Positions 26,340 through 34,300 of a stretch of DNA of 64,000 nt are shown here, piece after piece. Every line of letters begins with the position of its first letter. Position 1 is the first letter of the stretch. The stretch comes from Verrucomicrobium sp. GAS474 (GTDB lineage Bacteria; Verrucomicrobiota; Verrucomicrobiia; Methylacidiphilales; GAS474). The position numbers were made by a program, and so were the translations under genes. The stretch is taken from the NCBI RefSeq assembly GCF_900105685.1, contig NZ_LT629781.1, positions 496,001 through 560,000 of the forward strand, read 5' to 3'. A model generated the notes under the pieces. It did no database searches. It saw only the letters and a program-made list of their open reading frames with translations, and was not told the DNA's origin.

Positions 26340-27591
26340 CGGCGACCGAGGAGGCCCAGGGAAAAGCGAGGTAACGCAGTTCCCGGGTCTCCTTCAGCAC
26401 GAAGCCCTCCTCGCGGAGCCCCTGCGCCACGGCGACCATGTGCATCGCCCCCCACGGGACGGCGATCGCGTCGGTGCCGGGGAGTTCCTCCCGGATCACC
26501 GCGAGGAGGTGGGCGCTCCGCCGCGTGTCGATGTCGTAGAGCAGCTGCTGGAGCTCCGCGGGCGGCACCTGGAGCCCGCGCATCTTCGCCACGGTGAAGT
26601 TCTGGAAGAGGTCGCTGATCCGGTTGACGAGGACGATGCTCGTCGGGGAGAAGTCGGAAAGATCGACATCGGCGTTCTGCTGCCGGGCCGTCTGCGGGAC
26701 GAAGGCGTCGGCCTGCGAGGCGAGCTGGAGCTTCTTCGCCGCGTGCCGGTAATCGAGGCCGCGCGAGCGGAGCTGCTTCTTCCGGTCCTGCAGCCCCTCG
26801 GTCAGGATCAATTCCTCCGGCGGGATCGCGGCGAGGACGTTCCGGTAGAAGACGGCGTCGGCGACGTGGATCATCGGATAAAGATCGATCCGCTTCCCGT
26901 CAGCCTCCCGCGTGTAGGTCTGCGCCCGCATCGTCAGCCCCCCGGGATGAAGCGCCATGAACGGCCCGAGCGGGCTCCGGGAGAGGCCGACCCCCGCGCA
27001 GAAAACCGTGAAAAGAACCGCTCCCACCGCGAGGAGGCCGCTGACCGCGAGGAAAAACGCCGGATTCCACCACGTGAAGGCCTGGCCGGTGATCCGCTCC
27101 CCCGGGCAGAGCGGCCACGACCAGAGCGCCCCAGCCCCCTCGCCTCCCTTCACCGCCTTCAACACGGCGAGGCCGAGCCCCCCCTGGACGAGGGAGAAAA
27201 CCAGATAATACCAGGCCGAACCCGAGGCCAGATGGCCGGTCCAGCACATCCGGTACAGCTCCCCCAGCAGGGCCGCCACGTAGAAAAAGAAGAGCGGGTA
27301 GGCGAGCCGCTTCGGGATCATGGGCGTGAGCCCCGAGAGCCCGTAGGTCACGGCGGCGGCGAGGAGCGCGACCAGCGAGAGGAGCCCCGAGAGGCTCGAA
27401 AGGAAGGAACTCCCCGCCAGGGAAAACGCCGAGGCGACGATCGAGAGCGCCGCGTCGGCGAGGAAGAGCGCGAGCACCCAGCCGCAGCCGCCCGCGATCG
27501 CCGACCGGAGGCCGCTCTCCCTTGCCCCGGGAGCCCCGAAGATCGCCTCGTTCGCCGCCGCGCCGGCACCTTCGGAATGTTCCGTGCTCAT
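26323..27591 (-). CDS. Membrane protein with TraB/GumN-like C-terminal domain
   Basis: This 422-residue protein has about six hydrophobic segments in the first 210 residues (a four- or five-helix block, then GLLAVGAVLFTVFCAGVGL). A soluble part follows with DLYPMIHVADAVFYRNV and a conserved end phrase AIAVPWGAMHMVAVAQGL. The latter two resemble the His-containing N-terminal strand and the G-x-x-H segment of TraB/PrgY/GumN-like proteins. The match is by motif shape only and may be wrong. The gene is convergent with the YXWGXW gene. It diverges from RNase R. Confidence 0.45.
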   Translation of the reverse strand: MSTEHSEGAGAAANEAIFGAPGARESGLRSAIAGGCGWVLALFLADAALSIVASAFSLAGSSFLSSLSGLLSLVALLAAAVTYGLSGLTPMIPKRLAYPLFFFYVAALLGELYRMCWTGHLASGSAWYYLVFSLVQGGLGLAVLKAVKGGEGAGALWSWPLCPGERITGQAFTWWNPAFFLAVSGLLAVGAVLFTVFCAGVGLSRSPLGPFMALHPGGLTMRAQTYTREADGKRIDLYPMIHVADAVFYRNVLAAIPPEELILTEGLQDRKKQLRSRGLDYRHAAKKLQLASQADAFVPQTARQQNADVDLSDFSPTSIVLVNRISDLFQNFTVAKMRGLQVPPAELQQLLYDIDTRRSAHLLAVIREELPGTDAIAVPWGAMHMVAVAQGLREEGFVLKETRELRYLAFPWASSVAANASR

Positions 27592-27697
27592 CAGGGCCCC
27601 ACCCTGCGCCGAACCGCCCCTTTTTTCAAGCGAACCATTCCGCCCGAAAGGAGGGCGCGGCCATCGACTTTTTCCGGAACGAGGCCATAGTGGAGGG

Positions 27698-29833
27698 ATG
27701 ATCGAAGCCGCCCCCCTTTACGCCCTCATGCGGCAATCCCAATACCAGCCCCTCGACCGGAAGGGCCTGGCCCGGAAACTGAAGGTGCGGGACGAGGAGA
27801 CGGCGGCCTTCTTCGCCCTCCTCGACGCCGAGGAAAACGGGGGCCGCCTCGTCGCCGTCCGCAACGGCCTCTACTGCCTGCCCGAACGGCTCGGCCTCGT
27901 CGCGGGCCGGATCACCGTGAACGAGCGCGGCTTCGGCTTCGTCGTCCCCCACGATCCCGACCATCCCGACGTCTACATCGGGGCCGAGGACATCGGCGTC
28001 GCCATGCACCACGACCAGGTCCTCGTCCGCCTCAACACCCCGCGCGGGCAGAAGTCCGGACGGAACGGGGGCGGCGGACGCAAGGCCGGATCGGAAAAGC
28101 TGAGCGGCCAGGTCATCCGCATCCTCCAGCGGGCGCGGACCCAGCTCGTCGGGACGTTCGAGCGGGCGAAGGTCGCCTACTACGTCCGCCCGGACGACTC
28201 CCGCATCCAGCACGACATCATCGTCGCCCCGCCCCGGCAGAAGATCCCCCTCGGCCACAAGGTCGTCGTGAAGCTCAAGGAATGGACCTCCCCGAAGGAA
28301 AGCCCCGAGGGCGAGATCACCGAGGTCCTCGGCCCGCCCGACCAGCCCGGCATCGACCTCCTCTCGATCATCCGCAAGTTCGAGCTGCCCGAGGAATTCC
28401 CCGCCGCCGCCCTCGCCGAGGCCGACCGCATCCCCGACACCGTCCAGGAATCGGACCTGAGGGACCGCGAGGACTTCCGCCGGGACTTCGTCCTCACCAT
28501 CGACCCCGACGACGCGAAGGACTTCGACGACGCCCTCTCCTACCGCCTCCTCCCCGACAACGTCCTCGAGGTCGCCATCCACATCGCCGACGTCTCCCAT
28601 TATGTCCGCCCCGGCAGCCCCCTCGACATCGAGGCGCGGAAGCGCGGCAACAGCGTCTACCTCGTCGACCGCGTCATCCCGATGCTCCCGGAGAAGCTCA
28701 GCAACGGCCTCTGCTCCCTCCGCCCGAACGTCGACCGCCTCGTGAAGACCGTCGTCGTCCGCCTCGATCCGCGAGGGAAAGTGCTCGGCACCCGCTTCGT
28801 CCAGGGCGTCATCCACAGCCGGATGCGCTTCAGCTACCAGGAAGCCTACAAGCTCATCAAGAAGCCCGTCGGCCTCATGGGGAAGCACCTCACCGTCCTC
28901 GGCACCATGGCCCAGACCCTCCGCAAGGCCCGCTTCGCCGACGGCGCGCTCAACCTCGAATTCACCGAGGTCAAGGTCCGCCTCGACGAGAAGGGGAAGC
29001 CGGTCCGCCTCGAAAAGGTCGAGAACGACGCCTCCCACCAGCTCATCGAGGAATTCATGCTCCTCGCCAACGAGCTCGTCGCGAAGGAACTCCGCCGGGC
29101 GAACCGCCCCGCCCTCTACCGCGTCCACGAGAACCCCGAACCGGCGCGCCTCAACGACTTCCGCGCCCAGGTCCTCACCCTCGGCATCCAGGTCGGCGAC
29201 CTCACCCTGCGCGGCGAGATCCAGAAACTCCTCAACCGGATCGCCGGGAAGGCCGAGGAGCCGGTCATCAAGACCAACCTCCTGAAGTCGATGAAGCGGG
29301 CCGTCTACTCCGAGCAGCCCCTCGGCCACTTCGGCCTCGCGAAGAAGAACTACGCCCACTTCACCTCCCCGATCCGCCGCTACGCCGACCTCGCCATCCA
29401 CCGCGCCCTCTTCGGCAAGCCGCAGCCCCTCCCCCCCGGCCTCGCCGACGCCCTCTCGGCCACCGAGCGGACCGCGAGCGACGCCGAGAAGGAATCGGTC
29501 ATCCTGAAGAAGCTCGAATTCTTCTCGCTCCGCGCCCAGGCCTCGACCAAGGAAGTCTTCCCCGCCCTCGTCCTCGAAGTCCGCAGCGGCGGCCTCCTCG
29601 TCGAGCTCCCCGACTTCCTCGTCACCGGCTTCGTCCGCATCTCCGAGATGCAGGGCGACTTCTACGACTTCGACGCCGCCCGGCAGGAACTGCGCGGCGA
29701 GAAGAGCAAGGCGAAGGTACGGACGGGCATGCGCATCGGCGTCCACGTCGTGAACGTCGACCTGGGGCGCAGACTCGTCGACTTCGGAACGACGAAGCAG
29801 AAGCTGCTGACGCCGCCGGGGAAGGTGGGGTAG
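27698..29833 (+). CDS. rnr: Ribonuclease R
   Basis: The 711-residue protein has the RNase II/R layout: an N-terminal winged-helix/cold-shock region, a second CSD (residues about 65-125 and 150-220), the RNB catalytic domain (from about 255) and a C-terminal S1 domain (about 625-700). The RNB active-site motif is intact: DFVLTIDPDDAKDFDDALS has the metal-binding Asp cluster, and HFTSPIRRYADL is diagnostic. RNase R is a processive 3'-5' exonuclease that degrades structured RNA and works in rRNA and tmRNA quality control. The ATG at 27698 has a GGAGG six bases upstream. It is slightly shorter than the E. coli enzyme. Confidence 0.95.
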   Translation: MIEAAPLYALMRQSQYQPLDRKGLARKLKVRDEETAAFFALLDAEENGGRLVAVRNGLYCLPERLGLVAGRITVNERGFGFVVPHDPDHPDVYIGAEDIGVAMHHDQVLVRLNTPRGQKSGRNGGGGRKAGSEKLSGQVIRILQRARTQLVGTFERAKVAYYVRPDDSRIQHDIIVAPPRQKIPLGHKVVVKLKEWTSPKESPEGEITEVLGPPDQPGIDLLSIIRKFELPEEFPAAALAEADRIPDTVQESDLRDREDFRRDFVLTIDPDDAKDFDDALSYRLLPDNVLEVAIHIADVSHYVRPGSPLDIEARKRGNSVYLVDRVIPMLPEKLSNGLCSLRPNVDRLVKTVVVRLDPRGKVLGTRFVQGVIHSRMRFSYQEAYKLIKKPVGLMGKHLTVLGTMAQTLRKARFADGALNLEFTEVKVRLDEKGKPVRLEKVENDASHQLIEEFMLLANELVAKELRRANRPALYRVHENPEPARLNDFRAQVLTLGIQVGDLTLRGEIQKLLNRIAGKAEEPVIKTNLLKSMKRAVYSEQPLGHFGLAKKNYAHFTSPIRRYADLAIHRALFGKPQPLPPGLADALSATERTASDAEKESVILKKLEFFSLRAQASTKEVFPALVLEVRSGGLLVELPDFLVTGFVRISEMQGDFYDFDAARQELRGEKSKAKVRTGMRIGVHVVNVDLGRRLVDFGTTKQKLLTPPGKVG

Positions 29834-29882
29834 GGGCGAGACGTTTGGGAAAAAAGCGCGTTCTGCGGGCTGTCGTCGGAAC

Positions 29883-30110
29883 GCCCTTCGGGGCTTGCGG
29901 GGTCGACCCTGTACAGCTGGAGGCGATCCGCTTAACGCCACAGAGGGGCTCCGCCCCTCCGTGACCTCCTGTTCTGAGGGCCTGAACTAGGCGGACGCGT
30001 TCCCCCTGCGCCTCGTCTCCGAACTGTTTTAAAATCCGCTGCTTCCCTGAGCGTCCGAGGGTACGAGCTGTAGGGAGAGACGGGGCCAATACGCCTAGAC
30101 TCCTATTGGG
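29883..30110 (-). repeat. 228-bp dispersed repeat, copy 2 (inverted relative to copy 1)
   Basis: The reverse complement aligns end to end with 14308-14535 with the same length. The terminal CCAATA/TATTGG hairpin, the central hairpin and the block between are almost unchanged; the largest difference is a ~25-nt segment after the terminal hairpin. It fills most of the 363-bp gap between RNase R and the SulP gene, lying antisense to both. Nothing else is seen in this gap. Confidence 0.75.
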
Positions 30111-30196
30111 AGACGGCTCTATGGGAGATCAAGCCACTTGGCCCCTGCATCGAGCCTCGACTTCCCGGTCCCTCTTCCTAGGGTTTCAGCTTTTCC

Positions 30197-31711
30197 ATGA
30201 GCTCTTCCCTTTCCGACACGAAGAACAATCTCCTCAGCGGTCTGACCGTCGCCCTGGCGCTGGTGCCGGAGGCGATTGCTTTTGCCTTCGTCGCCCATCT
30301 TCATCCGCTCGTCGGCCTCTATGCGGCCTTCATCGTCTGCCTGATCACGGCGGTCTGGGGCGGGCGGCCGGGGATGATTTCGGCGGCGGCGGGCTCGCTG
30401 GCGGTCGTCATGGTCGACCTCGTCGTCCGGCACGGGGCCGAATATCTCTTCGCGACGGTGATCGTGATGGGGGTGCTCCAAATCCTCTTCGCCCTCTTCC
30501 GGCTCGGGAAGTTCATCCGCATGGTTCCCCATCCGGTGATGCTCGGCTTCGTGAACGGCCTTGCCATCGTGATCTTCCTCGCCCAGTTCGGCCACTTCAA
30601 GGTGCGCGACGCGGCGGGCGCGGCGGTCTGGATGACGCCCCACCAGATGGCCGTCATGGCGGGCCTGATCGCCGTGACCGTGGCGCTGGTCTACCTCATC
30701 CCGCGCGTGACGAAGGCGGTCCCCTCGGCGCTCGCGGCCATCGTCCTCGTCTCCCTCCTCGTCGCCGTGGCGGGCATCCCGGCGAAGACGGTCGGCGAGA
30801 TGGCCTCGATCCGGGGCGGCTTCCCGCCGTTCCATCTCCCCGCCGTGCCGTGGAATCTGGCGACCCTTTGGATCGTCCTCCCCTACGCGGTGATCCTCTC
30901 CCTCGTCGGGCTGATCGAATCGCTGCTGACATTGAACCTGATCGACGAGATCACCGGGACGCGGGGCCGCCCGAACCGGGAATCGCTCGCCCTCGGCGCG
31001 GCGAACGTCGTCGCCGGATTCTTCGGCAGCATGGGGGGCTGCGCCCTGATCGGCCAGAGCATGATCAACGTGACCTCGGGGGCGACGCGCCGCCTCTCCG
31101 GCATCACGGCGGGGCTCCTCCTCCTCGGCTTCGTCCTCTTCGCCTCGTCGTGGATCGAGAGGATCCCGGTCGCCGCGCTGGTGGGGGTGATGTTCGTCGT
31201 CTCGGCGAAGACCTTCGCCTGGGCCTCGCTCCGCATCTGGAGGAAGGTACCGCACCACGATTACCTCGTGATGGTGCTGGTGACGGTGGTGACGATCTTC
31301 ACCGACCTCGCCGTCGCGGTGATCCTCGGCGTGATCCTCTCGGCGCTCGTCTTCGCCTGGGAACACGCGAAGGAGATCCGCGCGACGAGCCGCGTCGAGG
31401 CCGACGGCACGAAGGTCTACGAGCTGACCGGCACCCTCTTCTTCGCCTCGGCCTCCCGCTTCCAGGAGCTCTTCTCGCCGAAGGAGGACCCGCAGGAGAT
31501 CGTGATCGAGTTCCGCCGCGCCCGCGTCGCCGACCATTCGGCCATCGAGGCGCTCGACAGCCTGACGGCGAAGTACGAGGCGCTGGGGAAGCGCCTCCAC
31601 CTGCGCCACCTCAGCCCCGATTGCCGCGAGCTGCTGACGCGGAAGGGCGTCATCGAAACCGACCCGGCGGGCGACCCCCATTACCGCGTCGCCGACGACC
31701 AGCTCGCCTGA
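30197..31711 (+). CDS. SulP-family anion transporter with STAS domain
   Basis: The 504-residue membrane protein has the SulP transmembrane part (about residues 10-380, with GLTVALALVPEAIAFAFVA near the start and PHPVMLGFVNGLAIVIF). A cytoplasmic STAS domain follows (about 400-490, with EIVIEFRRARVADHSAIEAL holding the conserved DHS). SulP carriers move sulfate, bicarbonate, nitrate or similar anions by proton or sodium coupling; this one resembles the short bacterial group. It stands alone: the repeat lies upstream and a strong terminator downstream. Substrate is not predictable from sequence. Confidence 0.9.
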   Translation: MSSSLSDTKNNLLSGLTVALALVPEAIAFAFVAHLHPLVGLYAAFIVCLITAVWGGRPGMISAAAGSLAVVMVDLVVRHGAEYLFATVIVMGVLQILFALFRLGKFIRMVPHPVMLGFVNGLAIVIFLAQFGHFKVRDAAGAAVWMTPHQMAVMAGLIAVTVALVYLIPRVTKAVPSALAAIVLVSLLVAVAGIPAKTVGEMASIRGGFPPFHLPAVPWNLATLWIVLPYAVILSLVGLIESLLTLNLIDEITGTRGRPNRESLALGAANVVAGFFGSMGGCALIGQSMINVTSGATRRLSGITAGLLLLGFVLFASSWIERIPVAALVGVMFVVSAKTFAWASLRIWRKVPHHDYLVMVLVTVVTIFTDLAVAVILGVILSALVFAWEHAKEIRATSRVEADGTKVYELTGTLFFASASRFQELFSPKEDPQEIVIEFRRARVADHSAIEALDSLTAKYEALGKRLHLRHLSPDCRELLTRKGVIETDPAGDPHYRVADDQLA

Positions 31712-31720
31712 AACGAAAAA

Positions 31721-31752
31721 TCCCGCCCTTGGAAAAGGGCGGGATTTTTTTC
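31721..31752 (+). terminator. Rho-independent terminator after the SulP gene
   Basis: A 10-bp perfect stem (TCCCGCCCTT / AAGGGCGGGA) with a GGAA loop is followed by eight T residues. A-rich sequence precedes it, so it can also stop transcription from the right. Confidence 0.9.
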
Positions 31753-31776
31753 ACCGGGAGGGCGTCGGCCCCGGGT

Positions 31777-32010
31777 CTAGCGATAGACCCAGTGGCCGGG
31801 GACCCACTCGCTATGGTGGTGGTGGCGGACCCAGTAGCCCGGGACCCACTCGCGTTGGGCGTAGTAGGGACTCGGGCCATAGTAACCTGGGCTTCCCACC
31901 CCGATGCCGATGCCGACATGGACCCCCGCTTCGGCCTGCGGCGCGAAGCCGACCAGGCAGAGAGCCAGGGCCACGATCGGAAGGATCAGGAGGCGTGAGG
32001 TTGTCTTCAT
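31777..32010 (-). CDS. Small YXWGXW-repeat secreted protein
   Basis: The 77-residue protein has a signal peptide ending near APQAEA. GVHVGIGIGVG and two WVPGYW/WVPGHW units follow. It is a shortened paralogue of the product at 25982, sharing the AGVHVG-IGVG-YYGP-PYYAQR block. It is last in a run of four minus-strand envelope genes (33128 to 31777), although each is preceded by its own spacer of about 50 bp. The leader is C/A-rich and has no Shine-Dalgarno sequence. Confidence 0.7.
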   Translation of the reverse strand: MKTTSRLLILPIVALALCLVGFAPQAEAGVHVGIGIGVGSPGYYGPSPYYAQREWVPGYWVRHHHHSEWVPGHWVYR

Positions 32011-32061
32011 CTTGGTTCTTGGGTTGGGGTTGGGTTCAGGCGTCCGTTGCCGCGAGCCGGA

Positions 32062-32562
32062 CTAGGGAGTGACCGTGGTTTCCCGCGTCGTCGTCGTGGT
32101 GGTGCTGGCGACGGGTTCCGGCTTGTCCTGGCGGACGACGGTCACCTTGCGGTCGCTGTCGTAGGCCGAGGAAGGGCGGGTCGAGGCGATCAGGGTGCCG
32201 CCGGGGCTCTTGATCTTGTATTCGTCGCGGACCGGCGTGGAGCGGACGTCGGAACCGGAGAGGTTCGTGAGGTGGCCGACGACGTCGCCGTCGCTGTCAT
32301 AGACCTTGCCGCTGGCGCGGACCGTGAGGGCGTCGCCGTCCTTCAGGCCGCCGCTCTCCGCCTTGCGGATGTAGAAGGTCATCGGGGCCTTCACGATAAC
32401 CGTGGTGGTCTGGACGGTCGTCACCGGCGGGGGGACGGGCGGGGCGGGAGGCTGCTGGGTGGTCGTCGTGGTGGTGGTCGACGACGTTTCCTGCGCGAGG
32501 GCGAAGCTGGCGCTGGCGGCGACGAGGATCGCGCCGAGGAGGTAGGTGGTGGTGATTTTCAT
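32062..32562 (-). CDS. Secreted protein, Thr/Pro-rich, unknown function
   Basis: The 166-residue product has a signal peptide (MKITTTYLLGAILVAASASFALA). A Thr run and Pro-rich linker follow, then a compact domain of about 80 residues (from FYIRKAESGGLKDGDALTV), and a second Thr-rich tail. The domain is not recognised. The two Thr-rich flanks are low-complexity and may be flexible or cross-linking. It lies between the YXWGXW gene and the BamE-like lipoprotein on the same strand. Its leader is C/A-rich without a Shine-Dalgarno sequence. Confidence 0.6.
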   Translation of the reverse strand: MKITTTYLLGAILVAASASFALAQETSSTTTTTTTQQPPAPPVPPPVTTVQTTTVIVKAPMTFYIRKAESGGLKDGDALTVRASGKVYDSDGDVVGHLTNLSGSDVRSTPVRDEYKIKSPGGTLIASTRPSSAYDSDRKVTVVRQDKPEPVASTTTTTTRETTVTP

Positions 32563-32613
32563 GGCTTTGGTGGGTTGGGGTTTGGGGGTTGGATTGTTTC
32601 TGATGAATTTCTT

Positions 32614-32931
32614 TTAGGAACCGAACGAGCCGGTCTTTTCCTTCATCTGGTCGTTCTTGAAGACGATCTTCACTTCGGAGGAATTATTCCGGTAGATGTA
32701 AGTCGTCTGCGTGCCGCCGACGATCGGGATCGCCTCGGTCTTCGACTCCGAGGGTTCGCCCAGGATGCTCTTGACCATCGCGGGAGACATGTCGGTCTGG
32801 ACGCGGTCGAGGTTCGCCTGGGTGAGGCTGGTGCCGAAGATCGAGGTGGCCGCCTTGCCGGGCGGCTGGTCGCAGGCGGCCAGCGGGAGGACGGCGAGGA
32901 GGCAGAGGGAGAGTTTCAGGAGATTTTTCAT
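32614..32931 (-). CDS. BamE/SmpA-like lipoprotein
   Basis: The 105-residue product has a lipobox LAAC at residues 18-21 with Asp at +2. A BamE/OmlA-like domain follows: LDRVQTDMSPAMVKSILGEP is the helix-turn preceding the conserved G-x-P, and TTYIYRNNSSEVKIVFKND is the paired strands. BamE-like folds occur in outer-membrane assembly and in other small lipoproteins, so the role is not certain. The +2 Asp would favour inner-membrane retention in Enterobacteria, but that rule may not apply here. It lies in the envelope gene group behind a sigma-54-like promoter. Confidence 0.65.
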   Translation of the reverse strand: MKNLLKLSLCLLAVLPLAACDQPPGKAATSIFGTSLTQANLDRVQTDMSPAMVKSILGEPSESKTEAIPIVGGTQTTYIYRNNSSEVKIVFKNDQMKEKTGSFGS

Positions 32932-32975
32932 GATGTGGGAAACGGGATGGGGGGTTTTGGGGACGAAGGCGGGGA

Positions 32976-33128
32976 CTAGAGGATTCCCAATACGGCGAGG
33001 ATGATCAGGATGAGGAGGAGGAGGCCGAGGCCGCCGCTCGGGTAGTAGCCCCAGCTGGAGCTGTAGGGGAAGATCGGGAGGGCCCCGAGGAGGAAGAGGA
33101 TCAGGAGGATCAGGAGGATGGTGCGCAT
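32976..33128 (-). CDS. DUF3309 small membrane protein
   Basis: The 50-residue protein is two hydrophobic helices separated by the DUF3309 hallmark FPYSSSWGYYPSGGLGLLLL. Members are tiny membrane proteins of unknown function, often linked to stress-induced genes. The ATG at 33128 was chosen because it starts the conserved part; the frame is open to 33230. It is the first gene of the minus-strand envelope group. A sigma-54-type -24/-12 pair lies 83-99 bp upstream. Confidence 0.8.
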   Translation of the reverse strand: MRTILLILLILFLLGALPIFPYSSSWGYYPSGGLGLLLLILIILAVLGIL

Positions 33129-33210
33129 AGGTTTCTTTCGTTGGCGTTGAATTAAGGGGACTTCGGGGGCGGCCTTTTCTCGTTGGGTGAATCGACCGTC
33201 ACCATTAGGA

Positions 33211-33227
33211 GTGCTTCGGCCATGCCA
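33211..33227 (-). promoter_or_regulatory. Sigma-54-type promoter toward the DUF3309 group
   Basis: On the minus strand TGGCATGGCCGAAGCA has the GG and GC elements with exactly 10 bp between them, as sigma-54 requires. The -12 part (AAGCA) deviates from TTGCA. Initiation would be about 70 nt before the DUF3309 start codon. Confidence 0.5.
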
Positions 33228-33276
33228 CAATGGGACGGTTTTTTCCTTAAGCCCTCGGTGCCAGCATCTTTAAAGG

Positions 33277-33390
33277 GCAAAATGCACGTGGCACGCCAGG
33301 GGCCGCTTTTGTCGTACCCGGCGGAATGGCCGCATTTTGCATGAGGCGAATCGACATTTTGCAAACAACCGCCCGCCTCGTTTTGCATGA
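33277..33390. promoter_or_regulatory. Array of four TTTTGCA boxes (possible enhancer sites)
   Basis: GCAAAATGCA at 33277 is inverted. GCATTTTGCATGA starts at 33332, ACATTTTGCAAAC at 33354 and CGTTTTGCATGA at 33379. The last three are 22 and 24 bp apart, about two helical turns. The array sits between two divergent sigma-54-type promoters, where enhancer-binding proteins usually bind. The 397-bp gap around it holds no gene. Confidence 0.55.
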
Positions 33391-33430
33391 TCGGGAACCT
33401 CCTCTGAAGGGAACGGGGGAAACGGGGCGA

Positions 33431-33446
33431 TGGCACGGTGCCTGCA
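33431..33446 (+). promoter_or_regulatory. Sigma-54-type promoter toward the outer-membrane protein gene
   Basis: TGGCACGGTGCCTGCA has a perfect -24 TGGCACG, the obligatory 10-bp GG-GC spacing, and CTGCA at -12. Initiation is expected near 33457, about 70 nt before the start codon at 33526. Confidence 0.65.
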
Positions 33447-33525
33447 CCTTTCTTCCAAAAGGAACCCGGGCGGCGGTGGAGGGAAGAATTCCCCCCCGAC
33501 GCCTACCCACCCATAGGAGAAAACC

Positions 33526-34083
33526 ATGAATGCGAAATTGAAACTGCTGAGCCTTGTCCTGACCCTGAGCGCCATCACGGCCTTTGCCGGAGACGGCAAC
33601 AACGATCCGAAGGACTTCCACCACTCGTTGCTCTCCCAGAACGTCCAACCCGATTATTCCTACTTCCGCGCCAACGAATGGCAGGTCGACGCCTTCGGCG
33701 CCTATGCGGTCGCCGGGAGCGGGGTGATCAACTCGGGCGGCGGCGGCGGCGCCGGGGTGAATTACTTCTTCAGCCGCTACATCGGCCTCGGCCTCGAAGG
33801 AAGCGGCTTCGACGGCGGCTCGACGGTCGACACCGTGAGCTCGGCGACGCTGAACCTGATCGCCCGCTACCCCATCGAGTCGCTCCACATCGCTCCTTAC
33901 GCCTTCATCGGCGCGGGCGGGAACTTCATGACGAACGACGAGCAGGCGACGGGCGACCTGGGCGTGGGCGTCGAATGGCGCTTCACCCGGAACTGGGGCA
34001 TCTTCACCGACGCCCGCTACGTGGTCGCCGACGACACGAACAACTACGGCCTCGCCCGCCTCGGTGTCCGGTTCGCCTACTAA
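33526..34083 (+). CDS. Outer-membrane beta-barrel protein
   Basis: The 185-residue protein has a signal peptide ending at AITAFA. Alternating amphipathic strands follow (for example WQVDAFGAYAVAGSG, VNYFFSRYIGLGLEGSGF, DLGVGVEWRF), and the C-terminal residue pattern ends in RLGVRFAY, the aromatic-ending signature of outer-membrane barrels. It probably forms an 8-strand OmpA/OmpX-like barrel. The start has a good AGGAG seven bases upstream. A sigma-54-type promoter and TTTTGCA boxes lie upstream, and a strong terminator follows. Confidence 0.75.
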   Translation: MNAKLKLLSLVLTLSAITAFAGDGNNDPKDFHHSLLSQNVQPDYSYFRANEWQVDAFGAYAVAGSGVINSGGGGGAGVNYFFSRYIGLGLEGSGFDGGSTVDTVSSATLNLIARYPIESLHIAPYAFIGAGGNFMTNDEQATGDLGVGVEWRFTRNWGIFTDARYVVADDTNNYGLARLGVRFAY

Positions 34084-34125
34084 ATCGACTTAACGCTTTG
34101 TTCCTCATCGCGCCGAGGTGCGATG

Positions 34126-34168
34126 CCCCCGGGTTCCTCCATCGTGAGGGACCCGGGGGATTTTTTTT
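34126..34168 (+). terminator. Rho-independent terminator after the barrel gene
   Basis: The arms CCCCCGGGT and ACCCGGGGG enclose a smaller CCTC/GAGG stem, followed by A and a run of T residues. Confidence 0.9.
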
Positions 34169-34300
34169 GCCCTGAAGCGGAGAGAGGGAGGACTTTCTCC
34201 CCTTGCCTGAAGACCTCAAGGAAGAGCGATAGGAAGGAGGCCAAGTTCCCCTGCCGATCGACGGACGAGCCGCCCGCAGCAAAGGAGGAGGGAACTTAGC

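Noticed and set aside
29883-30110. Repeat as a known riboswitch or HEARO/OLE-type RNA
   Set aside because: The conserved blocks do not match the cores of those RNAs as I know them, and there is no associated ORF.
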